Of a stretch of DNA of 64,000 nucleotides, positions 11,985 through 23,374 are shown piece after piece. Every line of letters starts with the position of its first letter. Position 1 is the first letter of the stretch. Below the pieces are notes generated by a model that was not told where the DNA came from, did no database searches, and saw only the letters and a list, made by a program, of their open reading frames with translations. The translations under genes and the position numbers were made by a program. The DNA lies in assembly GCA_936450465.1 (NCBI GenBank), contig OW388292.1, positions 24,644,652 to 24,708,651 of the forward strand, in the 5' to 3' direction. This DNA comes from Gibbula magus (Eukaryota; Mollusca; Gastropoda; Trochida; Trochidae).

Positions 11985-13103
11985 TTAAAGGGGCATTAGC
12001 ACCTTTTTTGCCAATTTTATTTTTTCAAATTTCCCATTTATAATGATAGTTTATGTCATTTATTTTTACTGTAGAGGGTAAAACATCTTATTACACAAAC
12101 CAATTATCTGTAGTGGTTATAAAACGGTGTTGCGTATACAGAAAAAATTGCATTTATTATTTCTAATGACAAAAATGATTTCCATGGCATTACGGAACCA
12201 TGTACATTCATTTTTAGCCCATCAGGCCTGAAAGGCCCGATGGGCTTATGGCATGGCATGGTGTCCGGCGTCCGGCCGTCCATCCGTCCGTCCATCTGTC
12301 CGTCCATCTGTCCGTAAATTTTTCGCTTTTTACGACTTCTTCTCCAGAACCAATGACTCCACAGAGCTGAAATTTGATGTGCAGACTCCTTGGCCAATTG
12401 GGATTCTAATTTGTAGATTTCGTGACCCCGTGACCCCAAATGGGGTCACAGGGGTCACATCCTTAAAAACCTATTTTCATCTTCTTCTCCAGTTCCAAAA
12501 GGTCTAGAGAGCTGAAAAGTTGTGTGCAGACTCCTTGGCCAATGGGGATTCTAAATTGTAGATTTCCTGACCCTGTGACCCCAAATGGGGTCACAGGGGT
12601 CACATCCTTAAAAACTATTTTGATCTTCTTCTCCAGTTCCAAAAGGTCTAGAGAGCTGAAAAGTTGTGTGCAGACTCCTTGGCCAATGGGGATTCTAAAT
12701 TGTAGATTTCGTGACCCCATGACCCCAAATGGGGTCACAGGGGTCACATCCTCAAAAAACCTATTTTGATCTTCTTCTCCAGTTCCATAAGGTCTAGAGA
12801 GCTGAAAAGGTGTGTGCAGAGTCATTGGTCAATGGGGATTCTAAATTGTAGATTGTGTGACCCTGTGACCCCAAATGAGGTCACAGTGGTCATGATCTAA
12901 GAACCTTTTGCTTGTTATCTTTTGCTTGTAAACAATAACTTAAATATTCAACTTTAGATAGTAAATAAATGAAATCCTGATGAGCTACAGAGCCCATGGC
13001 TCTATTTTTTAACTTGATTTTCCAAAGAGAGAAGGGTATTTTACTATAGGTGACATTATTTTTCAAATACATTTCGACTTATTTAGTGCTACCGCCCCTT
13101 TAA
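11985..13103. mobile_element. 1.1 kb TTAA-flanked element with internal tandem array
   Basis: TTAA at 11985-11988 and 13100-13103 flank ends reading AGGGGCATTAGCACC and, reverse complemented from the right, AGGGGCGGTAGCACT. The TIRs pair over about 15 bp. The interior holds a hairpin-headed repeat (12217-12245) and four copies of a 145-bp unit. No transposase frame is present. Either the array is part of the element, or a second repeat inserted in it and expanded. Confidence 0.65.
12217..12900 (+). repeat. Hairpin-headed repeat with four 145-bp tandem units
   Basis: It starts with an imperfect hairpin, GCCCATCAGGCC / GGCCCGATGGGC (12217-12245), then a (GTCC)n-like run at 12278-12315. The landmark 'ggccaatggggattctaaat' recurs at about 12396, 12541, 12685 and 12831, giving a period of 144-146 bp. 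Each unit contains an internal palindrome, GTGACCCCAAATGGGGTCAC. The long reading frames on both strands here follow from the tandem structure. Confidence 0.85.
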
Positions 13104-13441
13104 GTTAGTGACCAATCAGGGACTATTTTCTTTAAAGAGTTTTCCTGTAAATTGTATGATTTTGCACTGATTAGTTAAAGTGTTAGATATTATCAATTTG
13201 TTGAACTAAAAAATTTTTTTTTAGCTGCTCTTGATAATATCATCCTCTATCTGATTTCCCTGTTGTATCTTATAGCTGTATTGCGGATGCAGTACTCATT
13301 CAATATTCATGCTCTCATATTACACAAGTTTATTACTATACTGATTATGATGTAACCATGAGAGTAGCACGGTCACTATAGTCGTTTTTTTAAAACCTAG
13401 TTTAACCTACTGTATGTTTAGCTGATAAGGCCTATAAGAGA

Positions 13442-13860
13442 GTGTTTGATTAGACAACACTCGGGTCGAGTCGGGTTAGGTTTGTGCATGCTCAGTGAGG
13501 ATGGAGTGTTGTTTTAATCAGACGACAAGAACAAGACCCGCGCGTTTCAAAGATGGCGGCGTACACAGCACGCCTTTCGTTTATTTTAATCGAATGGTAG
13601 AGAGCAATGATTAGGAAGAGATTGATAAAACAATGATCAAATAATTATTTCACATTTCTTTTCAAAGAATCTAACATGAATAAAAACTTACCCTTGCACA
13701 TTCTCAGTGGCCGCCATCTTTGATGACGTCACAACACGCCTCACTCGCGCGAAAATGACGAGCCGACACTTGACCTAGTTAGCGGTCCCCAGTGTGGGGT
13801 TCGTGGCGTTTGATTAGCGAATCCCACTCGACTCGACATGGGTGTTGACTAATCAAACGC
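13442..13860. mobile_element. MITE with GYGTTTGATTAG terminal inverted repeats
   Basis: The left end GTGTTTGATTAGACAACAC and the reverse complement of the right end, GCGTTTGATTAGTCAACAC, are followed on both sides by GTCGAGTCGRG. Inside lie an inverted pair, CAAAGATGGCGGC (13547) and GCCGCCATCTTTG (13709), and a TGACGTCA at 13724. The superfamily is not assigned because the target duplication is unclear. Confidence 0.7.
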
Positions 13861-14087
13861 GGCCTAGGGTACAGATGGGCTTACCTTGTATGGGATGTGC
13901 TTCCTACAAATTTTACATTTCTGACTTCCACACACCCTCAAAGCTGACTTCTTTGCAACTAGTAATGTTGGGCAGCTAAAATTTGGAGAATATATTCTTT
14001 GTTAGATTGAGACAAGATTTTAAAATTTCATTGGCTTACTTTAAAGTATTTTCTTTATAATACTCTATTCTGATTGTACAAGCCATA

Positions 14088-14480
14088 TCAATTAACCATA
14101 CACATAATTTCCTGTCCAAAACAGACCACGTTGTAAACATGTTTAGCTGTCATTGGCACCGTTGAAAGAGAACAGTATAAAAAGTTGTTTGTGCAAGCGA
14201 TTGTCTGACATTCTCCGCACAACACATTTGTCCTGTTGCAGTCATTACAATATGTGCTTCTTGTGGAGAAGAAAACGGGGCCGATTCTCATTTCTTTGTG
14301 ATTGTCACGACGATCGAGCATCACAGGGTTTCCTTGGCAACTAGCCACAATTGATGCAATGCAGTGTGGGAGTGGAACTGAAGAGGGGGAAATATAGGTA
14401 AACAATCTCATGAAGTAACGGTTTATTTGTGTAATAAAGAGCCATGTAGCCTGTTGAGTGTTGGGATCAAGTGGTTTCAA
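14088..14480 (-). CDS. Unrecognised 130-codon reading frame, doubtful gene
   Basis: This is one of the longest reading frames outside recognised repeats. The predicted product has no domain I recognise. Its middle is cysteine-rich (YCNDCNRT, LCGECQT), but spacing does not match a zinc-finger family I can name. No flanking splice sites, promoter or poly(A) signal stand out. In AT-rich DNA of this size one such frame is expected by chance, so it is listed only as a candidate. Confidence 0.12.
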   Translation of the reverse strand: MKPLDPNTQQATWLFITQINRYFMRLFTYISPSSVPLPHCIASIVASCQGNPVMLDRRDNHKEMRIGPVFFSTRSTYCNDCNRTNVLCGECQTIACTNNFLYCSLSTVPMTAKHVYNVVCFGQEIMCMVN

Positions 14481-16394
14481 ATTCCATTAGAATCTCTCTA
14501 ACTTAGTTTGGATGGTGACAAAGCCATATTGTCATGAGTTGCTGTACCACCTTCGGTTCGCTAGTTGCCGTTAGTAGCGCCAGATTTACCAAAATACCTA
14601 ACCACAATAGGGTTGGCAGTTTTCTTCCTGCAATAATACCTGAGCAGACATGATAAACCAAATACTGTTAAAGTGCATTTTACCAAAATTGGCACCATTT
14701 TATAAATATCTCACCCTTCTGTTGTTAAAAATTAAATAAATGGACTGACAGTTGAATTATGTTGAGCTGTTTATTTTGAGTGATGAAACATCGTTACTGA
14801 CTTGTTAATCATGATTTAGGAATATACAAATATTTAAATATCCTGGTGAAGCAGGATGATGGTCAACATACTCTGTCTATTTCTTTGTTAACTTTTGCTT
14901 TCTGACAATTACACATGTTAACATTCGCATAAATTTGATGTGATAATTTTGATAGATCGACTCTATGATATTTGCAATCATATGAGACACTTTCAACATA
15001 AGTAATCAGTATAACTTCTCTGGCTGTGATACCGAAGGGATGAGAGTGTCGACACTATTGATGATGATTGTAACTATTGCTGACACATAAAGGCTATAGA
15101 TTTACATGCACACCACTTCTGCGGTACCCTGGGAGATGCGCTGATGAAGATATATTCCTCCATTTCGTATCTAGCCGACACATACAGTGGTAGTTCGGTG
15201 ACATGATTGAAAAGGCCTCTTATTAACCCTGCTGTGGTAATCCAGCAGAACAGGAAACCCACATCCTAACAGAGGGAACATTCTGGATGAGTCAAGTGAA
15301 GGCGGACAAGCGGAGAATCATCATTTCACTAAGACTTCACACAAAGCAGGCCTCAGTATTTCAATCTCTGTTACTACGCGTATCGAAAGGTTGCTTAGAT
15401 ACAAAATGAAGCAGACAGCCGGAACAGGAATATTACTGCAACTAAAGGAGCTGTTCAATTCATCAGTGACAAACCATTCCAAGTGTCCAGTGTGCAGGAA
15501 TCACAGATTGTTAAAGGGATTAATGTTATTACGACAGCTCAAGAAAGCCTATCCTGGAATATTTCCGAACCAGGAAGTAAAACACTTAATCTACTTTGCA
15601 TCCTCCTAAGGGATAGCGTTAATGGTGTCCAGTTGTGTAGTTCTGGTTGTGTTAAAATAAAAAAAAAAATTGGTTTTATTTCCCATCAGATGTTTATATA
15701 CATAGGAAAGAGTGGACATTTATATACAACATATGTGTGACATATAATGTGATATAATATGGCTATGTTCGAGTATTGCAGTTGTGGTTATGTTGATGAT
15801 GATCTGTGTTACAACTGACATTCACACTGACTTATTATACACGCTCAACACTCTGTATTGTCAGGGCCAGTTGATGAACATATATATGCCTCAAACTCCT
15901 TTGCCAGATGATGTAAATCTGGTTGATCTCTGTTCTTCATACTCGTCTGACATTTGATTGGTTGCTTTATCTGAAATGGAGAATAAGGGCCCAGACAAAG
16001 AAAATATTTTTATATTCATAATATCTGATTCTTAAAAATCCTTTCAGATGAAACAATTAGAAAATAATCTGCGAATTTGTCTCCTTGAAAAAACATGTTT
16101 TGCTGATTATCACTGATAACTTTCCTCATTTTCATCCTGGCTATTCAAAACTTTGTGGAATTAATCACCATAATCTTATCATTTGTAAACTGTTAAAATT
16201 TAAAGGAAATTGCGCGTATTTAGCCAAATTATGGTGAACTGTTTTTTTAACACCAAACTTATGTTTACATTCACGACGTGCACCCGATCATTGCAAATTC
16301 TTGCGGACAGTCCCTGATCACTGCAGAACAGGATGTTCCAGGGGGAATGTATAGCCAATTGTACTGCTGTTGACTATCATCATCAAAATGAATG
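14481..16394. other. Non-coding DNA, no gene recognised
   Basis: No domain or bounded repeat was recognised. The two overlapping short frames near 15391-15740 contain a lone CPVC motif but nothing that identifies a protein. Confidence 0.35.
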
Positions 16395-16414
16395 GTCTTT
16401 AGGGGTCAAGCCCC

Positions 16415-16510
16415 TTGCAGGATTTGAACCCACACCCTCATAGTAAGGCAATTATCGCCAGCACTGACTGTACCAACGGCTTATCACACGAGGCCCGTGG
16501 TCGTGTGGTA
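16415..16510 (-). mobile_element. tRNA-like sequence, probable SINE fragment
   Basis: Read on the minus strand, 16418-16430 contains GGGTTCAAATCC, a good pol III B box, preceded by an A-box-like 'ggtacagtcagtg'. The distance is too long and the arms do not pair well enough for a functional tRNA, so a tRNA-derived retroelement remnant is more likely. It differs in sequence from the SINEs at 20025 and 41792. Confidence 0.45.
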
Positions 16511-17149
16511 AGCTAAGAATTTGTACTGTTGAAGCTAGTGTTATCCAAATGTAACAATGTTAGATTTTTCACTAGCTAAATGGCATGTATTTCCAGGAAT
16601 AGTTTGGTAATAATTAATGAAGCAGATAAACAGTTATAACTTAAGAGTATAAGCTCCTGTTTCCTCGACTTGTTTGTGCAGCTTGTTGCCTGTACACACT
16701 TCTACCACATGTCTTCTCTCATCTGTTGTAAGTGTTTACTGCATATGTCGGCAACAAACTTTGCTTAAATTGATGAACTCCAAAACAGTTTGGTTAGCCA
16801 AAAGAACATGGTGACTTGTTGATGATCTGTTTCCTGGTTATGACAAAATCCAGGGGGGAAAAGGGTGTTAAGATAAGTAGTTGTAGGTCGATAACTTTAG
16901 AGATGAGATCTTCATGAAATGGAACTGGTCCAGGTTTTATTGAAAATTTATGCAGTGTGTTTTATGATGACGAGAAAATGTTTTGTGACTGTATGTGCAC
17001 ACTCTGCATTTAGCGTACATGCTGAATCCATCAACCTGTTTCATCAGGGTGTTTGTCTGTAGGATTTCTTATTAACCTGTTGGTGTAAGACGGGCTAGAC
17101 TCATAATGGTTAAAAATAACAAGATAATGAAATGACTTAAAATGAAGTG

Positions 17150-17345
17150 ATATTGACAGTCCCTGAATGAGCTTTCAAGTCAGTACATTTCATTGGCAGA
17201 CAATATCCATGTTAAAGATAGTACTGCATAACCACCAATACTGACAGTCCTCAGTTAAGAACACCAATCAAAACGACCATCAAATTTTGAAATTTCAAAT
17301 CGCGACATTTCATTGGCTGACAATATGCATGCTGAAAGAAGTACC
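17150..17345. repeat. Imperfect direct repeat, two copies
   Basis: 'gacagtccct ... acatttcattggcagacaatatccatg' is followed by 'gacagtcctc ... acatttcattggctgacaatatgcatg'. The second copy has a longer middle. No coding content was recognised. Confidence 0.65.
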
Positions 17346-18137
17346 GGTAAGCAGTACAAGAGTAACCTGTCGTACACAATCAGGGTCTTAAGTAGTCTTG
17401 CAGATTAAAATACCATAATGCAGTATGGTGGTTCATCTGTTCGATTACATCCATCGAAATGAGAGCTCCTGGATATTAAACAGGAAGAAAATGGTTCAAG
17501 TTATGCTTTCCTTAAATCCTATTTAGTAGACTTCTATGACTTCAGTTGTACAACAGGCAGCTTGTAGCACAATTGGTTACCATCAGAGACATAAGCAGCC
17601 TTCTCAGTGCATTACCAGAGACTGGTCATTTATTTCTATTGCACACAGCTCAATTGTGTAAGATTGCGGTGGTGTGGTTGTACAATACATGTAGTAGACG
17701 TGGGAGAGTTATGCCAGCAAGCTTTAATCAGTCAGAGTTCTTCACATAGATCACACAAACCTAAGGACTGCCAGTGTTTGGCACCATCTCAAAGATTTCA
17801 GTTTTTAGGGGCTCCCTGTAAATAGCTATGTAGTATTCTAGTGACCCAGTACCTTGCTGCAGAGAACTACGAGTCAAGCATGACAAAGTTCTGTTTTTCT
17901 TTGCCCTGTTTTCCATTGCAACTTCTGTTCCCAAGTGTCTGTTTTAGAAGAGTTCTATAGATATTCTAATGTTTTTAATGGGAACCCCATTTTTAGCTCA
18001 TCAGTCTATATTAAACCTAAATATAAGCTCTTTTTTCTGAGACTACAATATAGGCTAGGGAACATGAATTTGGCAGAGATTGTTGTTGAAATGGCAGTTT
18101 AGTGGCTGAATTACATCTTTTTACAACTTCCCATGGC

Positions 18138-18205
18138 AAGGCATAACTCCTGCCAGTCTCCATCACTAGCTGATTTAAGCCTTGCAGTATTTCCTTAGGT
18201 TTCCA
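18138..18205. repeat. Repeat family R2, fragment
   Basis: 'aaggcataactcctgcc' followed by 'gctgatttaagccttgcagtatttcc' is shared, in either orientation, with 47590-47765 and 49655-49820. The complete copies are palindromic, so this is half of one. Confidence 0.6.
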
Positions 18206-18326
18206 TGCTAGAAAATCAGACCCTACTTCAATCATTCACATCTGATACCATTGTTGCTGATAAAAACAAGAATCTCTACTCATACTTTGAGTATTTCATA
18301 ATGATTCAGAATTTTTAAAAGGCCGA

Positions 18327-18407
18327 CAGGGCTAGTAGAAGCTAACATTTACTAGCTCTGTGTCATTTTTACTAGCCTCGGGCTGAAGGACTAATTTCTA
18401 GCCCTGC
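18327..18407. mobile_element. Tiny inverted-repeat element, CAGGGCTAG ends
   Basis: CAGGGCTAG at the left and CTAGCCCTG at the right bound an 81-bp insert. Such ends are hAT-like, but no 8-bp target duplication is visible. Confidence 0.45.
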
Positions 18408-18420
18408 TTTACAGTAATAA

Positions 18421-18478
18421 TGTGTGAGAAGCACTTTGAGCAAGGTTCGTGTGGAAAAGTATGCCATACAATAAAAAA
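18421..18478 (+). mobile_element. Possible LINE/SINE 3' tail fragment
   Basis: 'gagaagcactttgagcaagg ... ggaaaagtatgccatacaataaaaaaaa' resembles the 'gcgctttgagc ... gcgctatataaat' 3' end found on many marine-invertebrate LINEs and SINEs, ending in an A-rich tail. Compare 53850-53914. Confidence 0.4.
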
Positions 18479-18596
18479 AATCAAATCAATATTATAATTA
18501 TTTAACACAAGAATCTCCTAAGTGACCACCTGCTCTCCGTGTTACCTCAGCGCCAGACGTAACATATCCTCACCCTCTCTTCTTCTTTCCCCTCAG

Positions 18597-18612
18597 GGAC
18601 TTATAAAGTCTG
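18597..18612 (+). other. Candidate 16-nt microexon
   Basis: A strong pyrimidine tract (ctctcttcttctttcccctcag) ends at 18596 and a strong donor (GTGAGT) starts at 18613, leaving a 16-base exon. It could be an untranslated or alternative exon of the NUDT gene. It does not match any part of the protein family, and it may be chance. Confidence 0.18.
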
Positions 18613-19640
18613 GTGAGTGAAGCTTGCGTAAACTACTAACAACTCAGGAGCTGTCCGGCTGTTTACAAAGCAACAACCTACAATAAATTGATCCCTGATG
18701 TTGTCCGATCAGTGGATAAAACACCTAGGGAGGATGTCAGGATGATATAGATTACAGTTAGACAAACAGTGAAAGTATTTGAAAATTGTTTTTAAACTTG
18801 AAAAATGAAATTACGTACAATACCTTCGAGGCTGGAGGTGCTCCTCACATCTATTACCCTACGGAGCCTCTGCGAGAACAAGACTTTCTTTAATTTGATA
18901 AACTAACTGGCGAAAAATAAGAGACTTTAGAAGATTCATTCTTGAAAAGAAACGGAAAATAGATTTGCTTTAATTTGATAATCTAACTGGCTAAAACAAG
19001 GGGCCACAGCATCTGAATTCTTGAAAGCTATTTTCATGTTCTTTTCAAGAACTAAAAGCATCTAAATGCTGAAGTCTTGCATGCAGATGCTTTGGCCAAT
19101 GTGGATTATAAGTTGTAGATTTGTTAAATCACTGACAACTACTTCTGGATATAAAAATTTCAGCCTTATATAATTTGCTATTTAAAGCCTTATGTCCTTC
19201 TTCTAATCATCAAATGGAAAAAGAAGGCTGAAATCTGATTTTATGAAAATTCATGAAAATATTTTAGAGTTTTTGCGTTTCCATGACAACAGTAAGGAAG
19301 GAGAGAAGCTCTATGCAAGTGATGTGTTGTGTTTATTTCTGTCTGGGAGATTGTTAACATGCTCTGAGATATCTGGGAGGGATATAAATAGTTATAACTC
19401 ACACATGCTCATAATCACATGCTTGGACAACAATTTGCATGTTTATGTGAGCTTATATCATCACATGCTGTGAGTGATATATACATTATACACTGTCTAG
19501 TGCACTTCAAGCAGATGAGCTTCCCTTTGATTAAGTGTGTACTTTTAATAACTTCCTTGATAGGCATTTTAATTACATTATTTACTTTTACACTTTGATT
19601 ATGATGTGTAAAGTTTTATGAAGTATGATATACTCTTCTT
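18613..19640. other. Non-coding DNA with a GTCC-superfamily fragment at 19009-19140
   Basis: The fragment contains 'ggccacagcatctgaa', 'tttcaagaactaaaagc', 'tttggccaatgtggattataagttgtagatttg', collinear with the 145-bp unit at 12360-12900. The rest is unrecognised. Confidence 0.5.
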
Positions 19641-19779
19641 TTATTACCCATATGGTTGAAAATAACCGAGTTAATATTATTGATATTGATGTGCACATAT
19701 CACATTTGCCTAGCAACCATTGCCTCACCGCGACCTCCCGTATTGTGTCGTCTGTGACATCATACAACGATTGTTCGTG

Positions 19780-20008
19780 ACGTCACTGTAGCTTGCCATC
19801 GCAAGAGAAGTGGGCCGTTTCCTGGCTATTTTTACACGAATCAAATGGAATAAAATGGGTTATAAAGAAATTATTACACTCGAAAGTGTGTCATATGACT
19901 TTTACGAAACTCGTGCAAATTTGTGTATAACCCTCGCTCTCGGTTGGGCAATAAAAATATTCACACTCATTTCTTAAAAGTCAAATGACACACTTCCTCG
20001 GGTAATTA
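19780..20008. repeat. Inverted repeat with AGTGTGTCATNTGACTTTT arms
   Basis: The left arm near 19885 (aagtgtgtcatatgactttta) is matched in reverse near 19965-20000 (taaaagtcaaatgacacactt). The space between is about 60 bp. It is probably the inner part of a MITE that also covers the GC-richer stretch from about 19700, which includes TGACGTCA at 19778-19785. Confidence 0.6.
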
Positions 20009-20024
20009 TCTCTATTTATCACAC

Positions 20025-20345
20025 GGGGCGGGAAAGCTCAGTGGTTAGCATGTTCGTCTTCGGGATCAAGAGGTCCGGGCTTTGAATCCCGCCAGGGGCA
20101 CGGAAACTTTGTCTACAGTAGAGAACTGTTCTACGTGCAGTAAGGTTTGGGTGCAATGCTGCACTGAATAAAAGCGTAGTACCACCCATGGTTTGCTAGT
20201 TCCAGCCGATGCTCGCAGGTTTCACCGCAATGCATAGCCATATGGCGCTGCGGGCTTTCTCCCTGCCATAATACCAGCAGCCTCGATATAAGTGAAATAC
20301 TCTTGAAAGCAGCGTTAAATCCCAACTCACCTCACCTCACCACCT
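20025..20345 (+). mobile_element. tRNA-derived SINE, near full length
   Basis: It has a tRNA-like head with a degraded A box (agctcagtggttagcatg) and B box (gctttgaatccc), followed by the family body ('actttgtctacagtagagaactgttct', 'ggtttgggtgcaatgct', 'gctgcgggctttctccctgcc') and a CTCACCTCACC tail. It is more diverged than the copy at 41792. A weak direct repeat (ctctatttatca / cctctttatca) may be the target duplication. Confidence 0.85.
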
Positions 20346-22082
20346 CTTTATCAAACATTCAAAACAGTAAAATAGAAGATAGATACAATGTTATATTCAT
20401 CTTTAAAAACTGTAATAATTGTTTGGGACTTTCATATATTAAAAAAAAACACCCATGCACCCAGTGCAATCATTTGGATTATTTATTTGAATATATCATT
20501 TTCAATAATTTGTGACAGCCAACTTTTTATCAAGCAGTTCTTTAATCAGAAAAACAACAACTAGACTCTAGATATTTTGTTTTCAATTTGACATTTGAAC
20601 ACTGATACAGGTAAACATGTGGGTGTTTCTTGTCACACATCTGACTGATAGGACAGAAAGCAAACACACTTTTGCTGAATATGTAAAACTTTATACGAAG
20701 AAGTGTATGATTAATGTTTGTCCTTCTATTTTCTCTGTAATCTCCACCCACGACTTGATACAATCAGTTTACAGTGTTGGCGTTAGCGTAGTGAACAGTG
20801 AGGTCATCATGGCCATGCCTTTCACTCATGGCTGTACGATGTTTGAAATGTAGATGTTTTCAAGAGTCTCTCGTGTCCTTCTTCTCTTCCCTTGTCAAAT
20901 CTGGTATACTCAAGGACATCATTAATGAATGTTTCTACTACACGATCTCTCAAGAAGATGGTCGTCAGCAGTTTTATCATTGGAAACGTTGCTAAATCAA
21001 ATTGATACAAGGGTCATTCAGGCAAGTTTGAAATCAGGTCACAGGATCACTTCTGAAAATTTAGAGACAATTAACCCAAAACCATTTCAATTTCAGAAAG
21101 GGGATACATACTTGCTATCCCTTCTCCTAGTTGTGCCCAAGGCTTTAATCTGTAAATTATTCCCTATGAATGTGTGGGTAGGGAACAAGACGGATAGACC
21201 AGTCATTGTAGCCTTCTGAATCCAGAGTTCCAGAGTGTACCCAACAAAACAACTAAACAAACAAAACAATGAAAAAAAACCCCCACATTGAGTGAGTTTA
21301 GCTTACGATACATCTAGAAATGGGGCTTTGTCCTTTATACTTTTCTGAATGTTTCCCACATGAAAATGATCAATGAGTTTCTCATCCAAAAATTTTAGAC
21401 TTGATATTAGTTGCTTTTACCATTCTGGTGTTCCTAAAGTAAAATTAGAAGTTAAAGACTGATAATCAAAAACGAAGAAATCTTTCTTCAATTGTTTTTG
21501 TTTGGTTTTTCAATCTCAGAAAACAGGAATTTGAGAGCAAACTATCATTGCAGTTTCTTCCAATGTCTCTCATTTTGCTCTACTTGAACCCTTCCACTCA
21601 GTAAATATGACCTTGTGTTGTACACCTTTTGTAATGTTATCTCTCATAATCTCCCATTTGTCATAGGTTATGCAAAGCTTATCAGCATTGTGTGGAAGTC
21701 ATTACATACTTACCTATTAATGCGTGAACCACCCTACTGTATAGACTTGCCGCCAGGCTCTTTACTGGACTGTTGTGAGATCACAAACAACTGGACTTGT
21801 AGCAGAGGTCAAAATATATACATTCTTAGTGATTTTGTTCATAAAATATGTGATAAACATCATATATTCAGTTTTGTCTAGACTTTATTAAAGGCTCTTA
21901 TTTTATAAGAAAACATGATTTTCTTTATAACAACTTCTTTTTTTGTGAAGATACACAGCATTTCAGAGCATATGCTCACTTCTTCATCAGGTTGAATGTG
22001 GGATATAACAATGGATATAAAATCAATTTACATCTCCCATATTGGCACCCCTCAGATATCCCAATCACCCTTTTCACATTGT
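20346..22082. other. Non-coding DNA, no gene recognised
   Basis: Several short overlapping frames at 20542-21219 carry no recognisable domain. No bounded repeat was seen. Confidence 0.4.
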
Positions 22083-22307
22083 TTAAAGGGACACCGCATC
22101 AAAGATAAAGATGAGATCAGATTTATCTACCTATGCTGATTAGAGTGTCTGCTAACGAGTCACAGAACCACAATTCAGACACTCTTATGTAATTAGTAAT
22201 ACAACTGTAATATCAACTCCTTGTATACAGTGAAGTGAAGCGTGACTTTAATCAGCATATGTAGATAAATCTGATCTCATCTTTATCCTCGACGCGGTGA
22301 CCCTTAA
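22083..22307. mobile_element. TTAA-flanked MITE with AGGGACAC ends, copy 2
   Basis: TTAA at 22083-22086 is followed by AGGGACACCGC; the right end is GCGGTGACCCTTAA. The inner arms are long: 'gataaagatgagatcagatttatctac' reappears reverse complemented near 22256-22290. It is the same family as 10204-10424. Its right end has been disturbed by the next element. Confidence 0.85.
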
Positions 22308-22308
22308 G

Positions 22309-23271
22309 CAGTGTAGAAAACGAACGAAAATCCAAGCCAGACAACCGGACTGGTAACTGATATATATTACCAGTCCGGAAGAAAACCTACCTGTCCAATT
22401 TTCAACACTCACATAGAACTTACTGCAAGAATCAAACATTTGTCATACATCTGGTTGAACATGTTTCTCATATTTCATTACTCAACAGCTGGCCTGTTTA
22501 ATAAATGTCAGCCAAATTTTCACAAAATGTTTTTATTATATGGCGAGCAGTGACATACTGGGATTTATCAGTGAAATAAACTGTATCAAGCTTCAGTGAA
22601 AATAACTTATATTTTCACTGCGAACGGTGACTGATATAATTTGACGTCATAAAACAATGGTCTCACGTGGCGAATTGGCTTATGACGTCACAGTGTTACT
22701 GTGGTGATGGGCTGTTCCTAGCGGCCGCTCAGCGTGAAAATGACCCTTTTGGGACGTAATTACATGGATAATATCATATAATAAATAGAATATGCGTCAA
22801 TTCTTGACAAATACCATGTTTATCTCATCTCGTGAGGTAGAAAAGTTGAATATTTTCACTCGTGGCTGCGCCACTCGTGAAAATACAACTTTTCTACGCC
22901 ACTCGTGAAAATATAACTTTTCTACCTCACGAGATGAGATAAACATGGTATTTGTCAAGAATTGACTGATATCCTCTACACTTTTCATTTTAGCTTGACT
23001 ATCGGTTTGTAATCAGTACATAAAAGGCAGTGCAAAGAGTTTATATATAAAGCGTTCAGTTACGCTGGTTATTGTAATTTGGACTTAATCTTTTACAATA
23101 CCATTACCCTTCAGACTGACGAAAGATTACCCTGCCTGTTATTGTGAAAAATATGTAGTAAAAGGCTAAAATATCTACCCGACCACCGGACAGGCTGCTT
23201 TTGAAATTTCACCGTCCGACTGGAAATAAGACCGTCTCGGACGGTCGGGTAGGCGGGAGTTTTCTACGCTG
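22309..23271. mobile_element. Candidate hAT-like element with CAGYGTAGAAAAC ends
   Basis: The left end is CAGTGTAGAAAAC and the right end, reverse complemented, is CAGCGTAGAAAAC. The flanks CCCTTAAG and CTTTAAGT look like an imperfect 8-bp duplication of the end of the neighbouring TTAA MITE, so this element probably landed there. Subterminal CCGGAC/GTCCGG motifs lie on both sides (22342-22380, 23180-23250). No transposase frame. Confidence 0.65.
22796..22966. repeat. 171-bp near-perfect palindrome
   Basis: The 52-base arms 22796-22847 and 22915-22966 are exact reverse complements by eye (outer end GTCAATTCTTGACAAATACC). The 67-base centre itself repeats CCACTCGTGAAAATA...AACTTTTCTACG. The sequence could extrude as a cruciform or be transcribed into a long hairpin RNA. 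It belongs to a wider element from about 22540; a degraded one-armed relative is at 30562-30830 on the opposite strand. Confidence 0.9.
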
Positions 23272-23374
23272 CTTTAAGTAAGGCTCCGGGTGCAGTTACT
23301 TCCTTGATTACGATAGTCACTTATAGGGATGTACTGCATGTCCATGTTAGATAAGATTTCCTCTTTATCTTAAG

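Noticed and set aside
12253..12825. Frames on both strands, 81-120 codons
   Set aside because: They translate the 145-bp tandem units of a non-coding repeat.
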